Positions 1-7,123 of a stretch of 64,000 nt of DNA are shown piece after piece. The notes under the pieces were generated by a model, which was not told the DNA's origin, made no database searches, and saw only the letters and a list, made by a program, of their open reading frames with translations. This stretch comes from Pseudoxanthomonas gei. GTDB lineage: Bacteria; Pseudomonadota; Gammaproteobacteria; Xanthomonadales; Xanthomonadaceae. Position numbers and translations under genes: made by a program. Location of the stretch: NCBI RefSeq assembly GCF_010119615.1, contig NZ_QOVG01000001.1, positions 124,001 to 188,000 of the forward strand, written 5' to 3'. Each line of letters begins with the position of its first letter. Position 1 is the stretch's first letter.

Positions 1-86
1 CCCGTCCGGTGGCCAGCAACGACAACGATTCGGGCCGTGCCCTGAATCGCCGTGTCGAGATCCGCGTGCTGCCGCTGAAGTCGTAA
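1..86 (+). CDS. OmpA-family protein, C-terminal end (partial)
   Basis: Only the last 27 codons are in the window. The frame starting at base 3 reads through SGRALNRRVEIRVLPLKS to a TAA stop. The NRRVEI stretch is typical of the end of OmpA-like peptidoglycan-binding domains, in which this arginine-rich helix and strand close the fold. The protein would anchor the outer membrane to peptidoglycan. A strong terminator follows 25 bases after the stop, so this is the end of a transcription unit. The family call rests on a short motif only. Confidence 0.7.
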   Translation, partial: RPVASNDNDSGRALNRRVEIRVLPLKS

Positions 87-111
87 TCCCCAGGCTGTAC
101 CAGTGACCAGG

Positions 112-141
112 AAAGGGCCGCGCAAGCGGCCCTTTCTTTTT
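112..141 (+). terminator. Rho-independent terminator after the OmpA-family gene
   Basis: A perfect 10-bp stem (112-121 with 126-135) around a GCAA tetraloop is followed by a C and a run of T. It lies 25 bases after the OmpA-family stop codon. Confidence 0.9.
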
Positions 142-214
142 GGGCGACAGGCAGTGGGAGCGGGGTGTGTCGAGCGGACCGCAGCTTGAACACAGGCTCC
201 CCGGCTTGAACGCA

Positions 215-634
215 GGCTCGGCGACTCCGGGTGCCTGCCCAAACACCCCGCGCGCTGGCTCCGCAACCCCGCGTGCGGGCTCAGCAACCCCGTGCGCCAC
301 CTCCAGCACCCCACGCGCCGCCTCGCGAACCCCACGCACGGGGTCCGCGACCCCGCACGCCGACTCCAGCACCCCATGCGCCACCTCGCGAACCCCACGC
401 ACGGGGTCCGCGACCCCGCACGCGGGCTCGGCGACCCCGCACGCCGACTCCAGCACCCCGCGCGCCACCTCGCGAACCCCACGCACGAGGTCCACGACCC
501 CACACGCGGGCTTGGCGACCCCGCGCGCCGACTCCAGCACCCCACGCGCCGCCTCGCGAACCCCACGCACGGGGTCCGCGACCCCACGCGCGGGCTTGCC
601 GACCCCGCACGCCGGCTCGGCGACCCCGCGCGGC
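215..634. repeat. 20-copy 21-bp tandem repeat with higher-order structure
   Basis: Twenty contiguous 21-bp units fill this stretch exactly. Each has a core like CGACCCCGCACGC. From about 320 the units fall into four types (starting GACTCCAGC, RCCTCGCGA, GGGTCCGCG and GGCTYGGCG) that recur in the order A-B-C(-D), giving an 84-bp super-repeat. Because 21 is a multiple of 3, one frame would encode heptads such as GSATPHA. The only start for it is a TTG inside the upstream terminator, with no ribosome-binding site, so coding is unlikely. The array is bounded by terminators at 112-141 and 644-676. The region 87-691 holds no other feature. Confidence 0.95.
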
Positions 635-643
635 TGTCTTCCA

Positions 644-676
644 TAAAAAAAAGCCGCCTGTGCGGCGGCTTTTTCC
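644..676. terminator. Bidirectional terminator
   Basis: The stem AAGCCGCC/GGCGGCTT (651-658 with 664-671) has an A-run before it and a T-run after it, so it can work in both directions. On the minus strand it ends the hypothetical gene at 692-1165. On the plus strand it closes the repeat region. Confidence 0.85.
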
Positions 677-691
677 TGTTGCGGTTCCCGC

Positions 692-1165
692 TCAGGCAGC
701 GGGGTTGGAATCGCTGGACTTGCGAGAGGGGCGTGCGAAGCGCCCGCCAATCTCCTTCCGCAGTTCCTTCAGGCCGTAGGCATCGCCGACCAGCTTGATC
801 TGGCCGTAGCCGTCCAGGGATACATCCATGATGTCGTTGCCCAAGGCGGCGGTGGTGTCGTCCAGCTGGGAATAAAGCCGTCCCAGCCGTTCCAACACCG
901 GGCGCAGCCGGTCCAGGGTCACGAAGTCGGCCTGGGCGCCGGCCACGTCCAGCATGGGCGGGACGATGTCGGGGTTGTCGCCCAGCACGCGGATGGTGGT
1001 GCGGCAGAACACTTCGCTCTTGTCGCCCATCCACAGCAGCTTGCGGCGTTCGTCCGGTTCCAGCGAAAGCAGCCCGGGCAGGGCGGCCTCCACCTGGGCC
1101 AGGGCGGCCAGGGCCGCGGCCTGCTGTTCGGGGGTGATGTCCAGCGAGATAAGGTTGAGGCTCAT
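692..1165 (-). CDS. Conserved-looking hypothetical protein (157 aa)
   Basis: I do not recognise this protein. It is acidic, soluble and mostly helical, with no signal peptide or membrane segment. Residues 10-35 are alanine-rich and helical. The middle contains LWMGDKSEVFCR, and the C-terminus becomes basic and serine-rich (RFARPSRKSSDS). The ATG start is supported by a GGAGAG six bases upstream on the minus strand. It stands alone and ends just before a bidirectional terminator. Coding is supported by uniform high-GC codon use and the good start site. No function is assigned. Confidence 0.75.
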   Translation of the reverse strand: MSLNLISLDITPEQQAAALAALAQVEAALPGLLSLEPDERRKLLWMGDKSEVFCRTTIRVLGDNPDIVPPMLDVAGAQADFVTLDRLRPVLERLGRLYSQLDDTTAALGNDIMDVSLDGYGQIKLVGDAYGLKELRKEIGGRFARPSRKSSDSNPAA

Positions 1166-1422
1166 CGGTAACTCTCCATGTTCGATCTGATCAGTGGGTG
1201 ACCCGGGGACCCGGGCCGGTCGTGCCCCGCCGCGTTTTTGGGTGTGCGGCGGGACGAGGGGAAGCGTGGCAGGGGAAGACGGGCGCGGAAATCAGCGGAC
1301 TGCCCGTTGTGGGGTAGGGCATTTGCGTCAATTTGGGTAGGGGAATTCCTACGGGCCCGCGACGTGCCCGACCACCCCCAGCAGGCCCAGCCCCGCAGCC
1401 GCTCACCCGGCCGGCCCGAAAC

Positions 1423-1568
1423 GCCCCCTTTGCCAAAGGGGGCAGGCGCCCGCGCAGCGGGCGACGGGGATTTGCTCTTGATCTTGATCTTGATCTTGAT
1501 CTTGCTTGGGCGGTCCCTCAGCCGAAAGGCCAGAGCAAATCCCCCTCAATCCCCCTTTGCCAAGGGGG
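1423..1568. repeat. Composite palindromic (REP/MITE-like) element
   Basis: Two nearly identical hairpins built on CCCCCTTTGCCAAGGGGG (1423-1443 and 1551-1568) flank an inner 13-bp inverted repeat: GGGGATTTGCTCT at 1466-1478 and its complement at 1532-1544. The symmetric arrangement looks like a paired REP (BIME) or a small non-autonomous element. Its centre contains the CTTGAT microsatellite. Confidence 0.75.
1477..1504. repeat. CTTGAT hexanucleotide microsatellite
   Basis: Four full copies of CTTGAT plus a partial fifth (CTTG) lie head to tail in the loop of the palindromic element at 1423-1568. Confidence 0.9.
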
Positions 1569-1647
1569 AGGCAGACCAAGGTCCGTGAATGTTGCAGGTG
1601 CGCCGCTTGAGGAACACAGTCCCGTGACACTCGCCACAAGGTTCGCC

Positions 1648-1887
1648 ATGGCCACCCTGAAGATATCCATGCCCGACGACCTCAAGGACTTCATTGACGC
1701 CCAGATCGGCGCAAAGGGCTACGGGTCCCGCAGCGAATATCTATGCGAACTGGTCTCGCGGCAGCGTGATGTGGAAAAGCTGCGCAATCTGCTGCTGGAA
1801 GGCGCCAATACCGGACCCGGCAAGGTCGTAACTGAAGACACCTTCAAACGCATGCGGGAAGAACTGCGCGGGCGTGTGCTGGATTGA
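1648..1887 (+). CDS. parD: ParD-family antitoxin (no adjacent ParE seen)
   Basis: This 79-residue ribbon-helix-helix protein would bind operator DNA as a dimer and neutralise a ParE-type gyrase toxin. The start MATLKISMPDDLKDFID followed by GYGSRSEYLCELV matches the ParD/CopG arrangement of strand, helix, turn and helix. The acidic C-terminus, which wraps the toxin in family members, includes LLLEGANTGPGKVVT and RMREELRGRVLD. The ATG at 1648 gives the family's usual N-terminus; an in-frame GTG lies 24 bases upstream. No ParE is encoded in the next 240 bases, where no frame shows the family pattern, so this looks like an orphan or a remnant of a broken module. Confidence 0.85.
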   Translation: MATLKISMPDDLKDFIDAQIGAKGYGSRSEYLCELVSRQRDVEKLRNLLLEGANTGPGKVVTEDTFKRMREELRGRVLD

Positions 1888-2129
1888 AGCCAGGTATCTG
1901 GCGGAGCGACGGAACGCAGTACGTCGCCCGGAACAGTCACCTACCGGCAAGGGCAAGCGAGAAGTTGCTTCAGCTTTCGTCGTGTGGGTGGAGGATGGGA
2001 CGATCCACGTTCTAGTCACTGCCCCTGCCCACATTGGTTTTTAGGGAAACTCTGACGCCCCCGGTAAGATCGACCCAGGGGACCTGCATTGCGGGTGCTG
2101 CGCTGGCCGGAAAACAACAAGAAGAGTCC

Positions 2130-3863
2130 ATGTCCGAGAAGAACAACGAACGTTTCATAGCCGCCCTCCAGGAGTTGGGAGGGTCCGCCGGTAACGGCAA
2201 GCTGCGTGGCGAATTGGGGTGGCAGGAATCCACCTACGAACGGGTCAAGGACGGGTTGATCGAATCCGGTGCGATCGTGGCGGGGCGCGGCAGAGGGGGC
2301 TCGGTGCGCGTTGCGGACTTCAAAGCGTCGACCGAAGAGACGGCAATCCCACCGCAAAAAGCGGCGCCTGCGCCCAAGCCAGGCCGGCCGGCGGCAGGCC
2401 GTGGCTCTGCTTTCGAACAGACCTTCAAGAACATCGACGACATCCTGCACAAGGATGCCGGCTGCACCAGCGAGCTGGATTACACCGAGCAGTCGTCCTG
2501 GCTGCTGTTCCTGAAGTACCTGGACGCGCTGGAGCGCGAAAAGGCAATGGAAGCGGAGCTGGAAGGCCGGAAGTACACCTTCCTGTTGGACAAGCCGTAT
2601 CGCTGGGAGAGCTGGGCCGCGCCCAGGGGCAAGGACGGCCAAGTCGACCACAACGCGGCCATGATCGGCGATGACCTGCGCGACTTCGTCAACGCCAGGC
2701 TGTTTCCCTACCTGCATGGCTTCAAGGCCAAGGCCAGTGGGCCGCAGACGCTGGAATACAAGATTGGCGAGATCTTTGGCGAGATCAAGAACAAGATCCA
2801 GTCCGGCTACAACCTGCGCGATGTGATCGAGCGGGTGGACGAGCTGAGTTTCGGCTCGCACAAGGAAAAGCACGAGCTGTCGCATCTGTACGAGGCGAAG
2901 ATCCGCAACATGGGCAATGCGGGACGCAATGGTGGCGAGTACTACACGCCGCGTCCCTTGATCCGCGCCATGATCCAGGTGATCGATCCGAAGATCGGCG
3001 AGCGCATCTACGACGGGGCCTGCGGGTCGGCCGGCTTCCTGTGCGAAGCCTTCGATTACCTGACCAGCAAAGGCAATCTGTCCACCAGCGACGCGAAGGC
3101 GCTGCAGCAGAAGACCTTCTACGGAAAGGAGAAGAAGTCGCTGGCCTATGTCATCGGTATCATGAACATGATCCTGCATGGCATCGAGGCGCCGAACATC
3201 GTTCACGCCAATACGCTGGCGGAGAACCTGGCCGATATCCAGGACAAGGATCGCTACGACATCGTGCTGGCCAATCCGCCGTTCGGTGGCAAGGAGCGGC
3301 CGGAGGTGCAGCAGAATTTCCCGATCAAGACGGGGGAGACGGCGTTCCTGTTCCTGCAGCACTTCATCAAGAGCCTGAAGCCGGGTGGCCGTGCGGCCAT
3401 CGTCATCAAGAATACGTTCCTGTCCAATACGGACAATGCGTCGACCAGCATCCGCAAGTTGCTGCTGGAAAGCTGCAACCTGCATACGGTGCTGGACTGC
3501 CCGGGCGGTACGTTCCTGGGTGCGGGCGTGAAGACGGTGGTGTTGTTCTTCGAGAAGGGCGCGCCGACGCGCAGCGTCTGGTATTACGCGCTGGATCCCA
3601 GTCGCAATATGGGCAAGACCAACCCGTTGAATGATGCGGACTTGGTCGAGTTTGTGACGTTGCAGAAGACGTTTGGGGTGTCGGGCAAGAGTTGGCGGGT
3701 GGATGCGGCAGGCATTGATGAGGCGACGTTCGATCTGTCGGTGAAGAATCCGGATAGTGGCGAAGTAGTTGTGCATCGCAGTCCGCAGGAGATTCTCGAG
3801 GAGATTGCTGGGTTGGATGTGCAGAGTGCCGAGGTGCTGGCTGGGATCGGGGCGCTGTTATGA
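2130..3863 (+). CDS. hsdM: Type I restriction-modification system methyltransferase subunit HsdM
   Basis: This N6-adenine DNA methyltransferase pairs with HsdS to modify the recognition site. The 577-residue protein begins with a winged-helix-like segment (residues 1-65), a proline/alanine linker, then the HsdM N-terminal helical domain (about 95-260). The catalytic domain follows, with the AdoMet motif YDGACGSAGFL near 294-304 and the adenine methylase motif NPPF at 382-385. The signature GEYYTPRPLI lies just before motif I. The ATG at 2130 follows AAGAAG, and earlier in-frame starts lack support. The gene overlaps hsdS by four bases (ATGA), so the two are translationally coupled. Confidence 0.96.
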   Translation: MSEKNNERFIAALQELGGSAGNGKLRGELGWQESTYERVKDGLIESGAIVAGRGRGGSVRVADFKASTEETAIPPQKAAPAPKPGRPAAGRGSAFEQTFKNIDDILHKDAGCTSELDYTEQSSWLLFLKYLDALEREKAMEAELEGRKYTFLLDKPYRWESWAAPRGKDGQVDHNAAMIGDDLRDFVNARLFPYLHGFKAKASGPQTLEYKIGEIFGEIKNKIQSGYNLRDVIERVDELSFGSHKEKHELSHLYEAKIRNMGNAGRNGGEYYTPRPLIRAMIQVIDPKIGERIYDGACGSAGFLCEAFDYLTSKGNLSTSDAKALQQKTFYGKEKKSLAYVIGIMNMILHGIEAPNIVHANTLAENLADIQDKDRYDIVLANPPFGGKERPEVQQNFPIKTGETAFLFLQHFIKSLKPGGRAAIVIKNTFLSNTDNASTSIRKLLLESCNLHTVLDCPGGTFLGAGVKTVVLFFEKGAPTRSVWYYALDPSRNMGKTNPLNDADLVEFVTLQKTFGVSGKSWRVDAAGIDEATFDLSVKNPDSGEVVVHRSPQEILEEIAGLDVQSAEVLAGIGALL

Positions 3864-5002
3864 GTAATGGGTGGCATCGAGCGACATTAAAAGACTTGTG
3901 TGTCGTCGACTGGGGTAATACAGACCTGACAAAAGCTGCGTATGTCGCTGGTGGTGAATTTCTCGCGGTGTCTGCTGCTGGGTGTGATGGAAGAATTGGC
4001 CACAAGGAGCACTCCAAACACACACCTGTCTTGTCAGCCATCGGTGCGCAATGTGGGAAGATGTTTTTCCCCGACGAAGACTTCACTGCGATCAAGAACA
4101 CAATCACGCTCACGCCAAGAGATGGGCAGTGCACCGGCAGGTTTCTCTATTACCTACTAACGTTCGTTGAACTTCCGCAACGAGGCGCGGGGCAGCCTTT
4201 CATATCGAAAGGAGACATACAGAGTTTTGCAATAACCTTTCCGTCGCTCCATGAGCAGCAACGGATCGTCCGCATCCTCGACGATGCGCTTGCGGGCATC
4301 GCCACCGCCAAAGCCAACGCCGAAAAGAACCTCCGGAACGCTCGCGCGATCTTTGAGGCTCATATCCAATCCGTATTTACTCAGCATGCCGATGGTCGGA
4401 AATCGACAACGCTTGGCGAGGTGATCGACTTGATTGTTGGCTTCGCATTCAAGAGCGCAAAATACACGGATAACGACGATGGCGTCCGCCTGCTCCGGGG
4501 CGATAACATCGTTCAGGGCCGCCTGCGATGGGATGACGTGAAGAAATGGTCGGCCAATGATGTTGAAGATTACAAGCGCTACTGGCTTCGGGAGGATGAT
4601 GTCGTTCTGGCCATGGATCGCCCTTGGGTTAAGGCTGGTCTGAAGCGCGCGACAATTGCTTCTGACGATCTTCCGGCTTTACTGGTTCAGCGAACCGCTA
4701 GTCTCCGTAGTCGAGCCAATATAGACAGCCGATTCCTGATGCACTTGATTGGCAGTGAAGGGTTTGTCCGTCACATCCTTGGCGTCCAAACAGGAATCGG
4801 CGTTCCTCATATCAGTGGACAGCAGATCAAGGATTTCAAATTCTCCCTGCCTACCTTGGCTGAGCAACGACAAATATCGAATATTCTGGAGTCCCTGCGA
4901 GTCGAAACCCAACGCCTCGAATCCCTATACCGTCGCAAACTCGCCGCCCTCGACGCCCTCAAGAAATCCCTGCTGCACCAGGCCTTCTCCGGCCAACTCT
5001 GA
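3860..5002 (+). CDS. hsdS: Type I restriction-modification specificity subunit HsdS
   Basis: HsdS determines the DNA sequence recognised by the complex. The 380 residues show the usual duplicated layout: target recognition domain 1 (about 1-130), a conserved helical spacer starting at LHEQQRIVRILDDAL (about 131-175), domain 2 (about 180-330), and a second helix beginning LAEQRQISNILESL (about 331-380). The start overlaps the hsdM stop as ATGA. The first recognition half (about 3870-4250) is visibly more AT-rich than hsdM, which fits the exchange of recognition domains known for this family. The target sequence cannot be read from the protein. Confidence 0.95.
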   Translation: MSNGWHRATLKDLCVVDWGNTDLTKAAYVAGGEFLAVSAAGCDGRIGHKEHSKHTPVLSAIGAQCGKMFFPDEDFTAIKNTITLTPRDGQCTGRFLYYLLTFVELPQRGAGQPFISKGDIQSFAITFPSLHEQQRIVRILDDALAGIATAKANAEKNLRNARAIFEAHIQSVFTQHADGRKSTTLGEVIDLIVGFAFKSAKYTDNDDGVRLLRGDNIVQGRLRWDDVKKWSANDVEDYKRYWLREDDVVLAMDRPWVKAGLKRATIASDDLPALLVQRTASLRSRANIDSRFLMHLIGSEGFVRHILGVQTGIGVPHISGQQIKDFKFSLPTLAEQRQISNILESLRVETQRLESLYRRKLAALDALKKSLLHQAFSGQL

Positions 5003-5004
5003 CG

Positions 5005-5664
5005 ATGACGACCGGGCGCTACGCAGTTGATGGCAACGAAGGCGCGTTCCAGCCCGGATCACGAGGCCGCGTACTCGCCAACCAACTCGGCATCGTCCGC
5101 GTCGGTGACATGCAAGCCGCCGAAACCGCTGCGCTGCTTCAACTCACCGATGCGCTGCTGGACGAAGTCGGAGAAGCGCAACAGTTCAGCGTGCAGGATC
5201 TGTGCAACTGGCATCTCCGCTGGTTGGGCCCCATCTACCCATGGGCAGGCGAATACAGGCAGGTCAACATGGGCAAGGGCGGCTTCCAGTTCGCCAGCGC
5301 CCACCTCATCCACGGGTTGATGGCCAGCTACGAACGCGATGTGCTTGCCGTGCAAACACCGTGCAATGACATGGACGAAACACAGCTGTTGCCAGCACTG
5401 GCACGAACCCATGCCGAATTCATCCTGATCCACCCCTTCCGCGAGGGCAACGGACGCTTGGCGCGACTGCTCAATACCCTGATGGCATTGCAGGCAGGTT
5501 TGCCAGTACTGGATTTCGGCGGGCTAAGCGGGCGTGCCAAACAGGAGTACATCGCCGCCATCCATGCGGCTGTCGGCTGCAACTACGCGCCTTTGGAGCA
5601 AGTGTTCGCCAACGTGGTGCGGCGTACCCGCAAGACCGCTATTTCTTCGGCCGCTGCTCTTTGA
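5005..5664 (+). CDS. fic: Fic-domain protein (putative AMPylating toxin)
   Basis: Fic proteins transfer AMP or a related group from a nucleotide to a hydroxyl on a target protein. The complete catalytic motif HPFREGNGR is present, with catalytic histidine 143, Asp/Glu position E147, and the anion-binding G148-N149-G150 and R151. The flap region YPWAGEYRQVNMGKGGFQFA (about 75-94) is also typical. The 219-residue protein has no inhibitory (S/T)xxxE(G/N) helix of its own, which suggests a class I toxin needing a separate antitoxin. It starts two bases after the hsdS stop, so it is probably co-transcribed with hsdMS. Its 3' end overlaps by 26 bases a convergent small gene that does carry such a motif. 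Confidence 0.92.
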   Translation: MTTGRYAVDGNEGAFQPGSRGRVLANQLGIVRVGDMQAAETAALLQLTDALLDEVGEAQQFSVQDLCNWHLRWLGPIYPWAGEYRQVNMGKGGFQFASAHLIHGLMASYERDVLAVQTPCNDMDETQLLPALARTHAEFILIHPFREGNGRLARLLNTLMALQAGLPVLDFGGLSGRAKQEYIAAIHAAVGCNYAPLEQVFANVVRRTRKTAISSAAAL

Positions 5665-5845
5665 CGACAATCCTGCCCCGGTCCTTGGAACCGGTCACAT
5701 ACTGGCCGGTGGCCGCGTTGCGGAATACCTTGCTGGAGACGCCTTCGATAGCGGACGAACTGCGTACATTGCGCTCCACGCCGTCCTTGCGGGCCGAAGC
5801 GGTGCTTAGATGACGGTTACTGGCGGCAAGCGTTTTCATGGACAC
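5639..5845 (-). CDS. Candidate Fic antitoxin with SSAIEG inhibitory motif
   Basis: This 68-residue, basic, small protein contains S30-S-A-I-E34-G35, which matches the (S/T)xxxE(G/N) inhibitory motif whose glutamate blocks ATP in the Fic active site. In class I systems this motif sits in a separate small antitoxin. The rest has no helix-turn-helix; the C-terminus is lysine-rich (RIVVKEQRPKK). Two starts are possible: GTG at 5845 with GGATGG just upstream, or ATG at 5839. The gene converges on fic and the two coding ends overlap by 26 bases. The motif and position support the call; inhibition itself is inference. Confidence 0.68.
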   Translation of the reverse strand: MSMKTLAASNRHLSTASARKDGVERNVRSSSAIEGVSSKVFRNAATGQYVTGSKDRGRIVVKEQRPKK

Positions 5846-6103
5846 ATTTTACCATCCGGTCGCTGTATGGGCTGCGGGTGGAAGCGAAGGGCCCCGGCGT
5901 ACGCGCCGGAACCACAACGCCGGCCAAGATCGCCCAACCCACTTGCCAGTCATGGTACCCGTCAGGGCGCCAGCTGCAACCAGGATGCGGTAAGCCGCAG
6001 GCACACCGCCTGGATCGCGTGGTCATGGAGGTAGAGCGCGAGGTTGCGGAAGGTTCGCGACCGATTCCGTTCGCGGTGCACACCACTTCCTGCCGGCTTC
6101 ACC

Positions 6104-6169
6104 TGTGGGAGGGGCTTCAGCCCCGACGCGCGTGATCCCAAAAGCGTCGGGGCTGAAGCCCCTCCTACA
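6104..6169. repeat. REP palindrome (GTGGGAGGGGCTTCAGCCCC type)
   Basis: The left arm TGTGGGAGGGGCTTCAGCC and continuing CCGACGC (6104-6130) is repeated inverted at 6144-6169, apart from a single mismatch. Each arm is itself a hairpin around GGGGCTTCAGCCCC, the usual structure of paired extragenic palindromes. Confidence 0.85.
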
Positions 6170-6181
6170 ACGGCTGCTCTT

Positions 6182-6248
6182 GTAGGTCGGAGCTTGCTCG
6201 GATGCGGTTGGCGGAGGATCAAGAGCATCCGAGCAAGCTCGGACCTAC
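6182..6248. repeat. REP palindrome with GTAG head (SMAG-like)
   Basis: GTAGGTCGGAGCTTGCTCGGA at the left is mirrored by the inverted copy ending in CTAC at 6248. Each arm contains a hairpin, TCGGAGC or TCCGAGC with its complement. A GTAG tetranucleotide at the base of a palindrome is the signature of REPs mobilised by RAYT transposases in Xanthomonadaceae. Confidence 0.85.
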
Positions 6249-6276
6249 ATGGCGGGCTGGCTGAGGCGCCTGTTGA

Positions 6277-6660
6277 TCAGGCCGCAAGAATCTTGAACTC
6301 GGTCGCCATCGCCACCGGCCTCACGGTGTTGTTGTTGCGCTCCATCTCCACGATGCCGTAGTGCGCCATGGTCTTCAGCGTCCGCGACAGGTTGCCAGGC
6401 TTGCGCCCGGTGGCATCAGCCAGTGCCGCAATCGATTCGGGATGGGTTTCGCGGATCACCCGCAGCAGGGCACGGTTGTCATCGCTCAGCACCTCGGCCA
6501 TCGACTTCATCGACGTGAACCACACCTTCGGATCACCCGGCTTGGGCTTCAACGCACCCTTGGCAATGGCCAGCGCCCGCTCGCGGATGGCCTGCTGGGA
6601 CGCGATGCCGATCGTGATCGGCCGGCTGGTGCGTTTTCCGGCGGATTTGGTGACTTTCAT
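6277..6660 (-). CDS. Helix-turn-helix antitoxin of a TumE/TumA-type module
   Basis: This 127-residue protein has a winged helix-turn-helix in its second half: ALLRVIRETHPESIAALAD then GRKPGNLSRTLKTMAHYGIV, resembling MarR-like DNA-binding antitoxins. The first half is basic and includes KVWFTSMKSMAEVLSDDNR, typical of regulators paired with TumE-family toxins. It is the second gene of its operon: its ATG overlaps the toxin stop by four bases (ATGA at 6657-6660). As in other such modules it probably neutralises the toxin and represses the operon through the palindrome at 7032-7046. Family assignment is from recall of the pattern, not a search. Confidence 0.72.
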   Translation of the reverse strand: MKVTKSAGKRTSRPITIGIASQQAIRERALAIAKGALKPKPGDPKVWFTSMKSMAEVLSDDNRALLRVIRETHPESIAALADATGRKPGNLSRTLKTMAHYGIVEMERNNNTVRPVAMATEFKILAA

Positions 6661-7022
6661 GCGGACCTCACTTGTTCCAGTACCCGGTCGACCTCGGCAA
6701 AGAAATCGACCAGCAATTGATGGGCGGTGGTGTAACCGTAGGGCGTTCCCTTGTCGCTGGCATGCCGGTGCCTGTGGTCGTAGGGGAATACGCGACCGGC
6801 ATACTTGAACTTCTTCGGCGGTTTGATGGCGTGGGCGTTGTCGAAACCAAGGATGCGTTTGCCATAAGGCTCATGCAGGGTCAGGCAATAGCGGATGCCA
6901 TGCGGAATACCGGTGTCCGGCTGCACCCGCCAGGCCTCGATCTTCAACCAGTAGCCGTCGCCCTGGTCGAAAATGCTGCCATGCAGGTCCAGCAGGGTCT
7001 CGACGTCCTTGTCTTCAGCCAT
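6657..7022 (-). CDS. TumE-family (DUF6516-like) putative toxin
   Basis: From the ATG at 7022 this is a 121-residue protein. Its C-terminal part, GRVFPYDHRHRHASDKG then HQLLVDFFAEVDRVLEQ, and the middle GFDNAHAIKPP resemble the histidine-rich region of TumE/DUF6516 toxins (DNAPHH...FPHHKH...). The open frame runs upstream to 7121, but that extension covers the promoter and palindrome and lacks a ribosome-binding site. The start at 7022 sits at the expected transcription start of the promoter at 7028-7055, so the message may be leaderless. It is coupled to the downstream helix-turn-helix antitoxin gene and lies divergent from hsdR. Confidence 0.68.
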   Translation of the reverse strand: MAEDKDVETLLDLHGSIFDQGDGYWLKIEAWRVQPDTGIPHGIRYCLTLHEPYGKRILGFDNAHAIKPPKKFKYAGRVFPYDHRHRHASDKGTPYGYTTAHQLLVDFFAEVDRVLEQVRSA

Positions 7023-7027
7023 GACCA

Positions 7028-7055
7028 ACAGTATCACCCGGTGATATGAAGTCAA
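7028..7055 (-). promoter_or_regulatory. Promoter with embedded palindromic operator for the TumE/TumA operon
   Basis: On the minus strand a -35 TTGACT (7055-7050) and an extended -10 TGATACTGT, whose hexamer is 7033-7028, are separated by 16 bp. The spacer and -10 carry a perfect 15-bp palindrome, TATCACCCGGTGATA (7032-7046). This is the classic layout for autorepression by a toxin-antitoxin regulator. The predicted transcription start falls on the toxin ATG. Confidence 0.7.
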
Positions 7056-7123
7056 CACGCCCCGTACTGCGCGTTGAAGCGTTCCCGGGCTGTTATCCTC
7101 GCCAATCAAGGGGATAAGCACGC

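Larger units (their letters stand above)
1166..1647. other. Intergenic region with repeats, no gene
   Basis: No convincing gene is present. The left part (1166-1420) is GC-rich with nothing recognisable beyond the likely promoter region of the minus-strand hypothetical gene. The right part holds the palindromic element at 1423-1568. The long open frames here lack starts and ribosome-binding sites and read through the repeats. Confidence 0.6.
5846..6276. other. Intergenic region with two REP palindromes
   Basis: No gene is supported between the candidate Fic antitoxin and the TumA-like gene. The left part (5846-6100) shows nothing recognisable except the promoter region of the antitoxin. The right part holds the two palindromes listed separately. 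Confidence 0.6.

Noticed and set aside
257-634. CRISPR array
   Set aside because: The units are contiguous 21-mers with no unique spacers and no cas genes nearby.
140-646. Open frame encoding GSATPHA-type heptad repeats as a possible surface protein
   Set aside because: Only a TTG start inside a terminator is available, there is no ribosome-binding site, and the same repeats are open in several frames on both strands because of base composition.
1888-2034. Possible ParE toxin remnant after ParD
   Set aside because: All three frames were read, and none shows the ParE pattern convincingly, so it was not listed as a pseudogene.
2016-3776. 586-codon open frame on the minus strand under hsdM
   Set aside because: It is a shadow of hsdM, with arginine-, histidine- and leucine-rich composition typical of antisense frames in high-GC DNA, and hsdM has full catalytic motifs.
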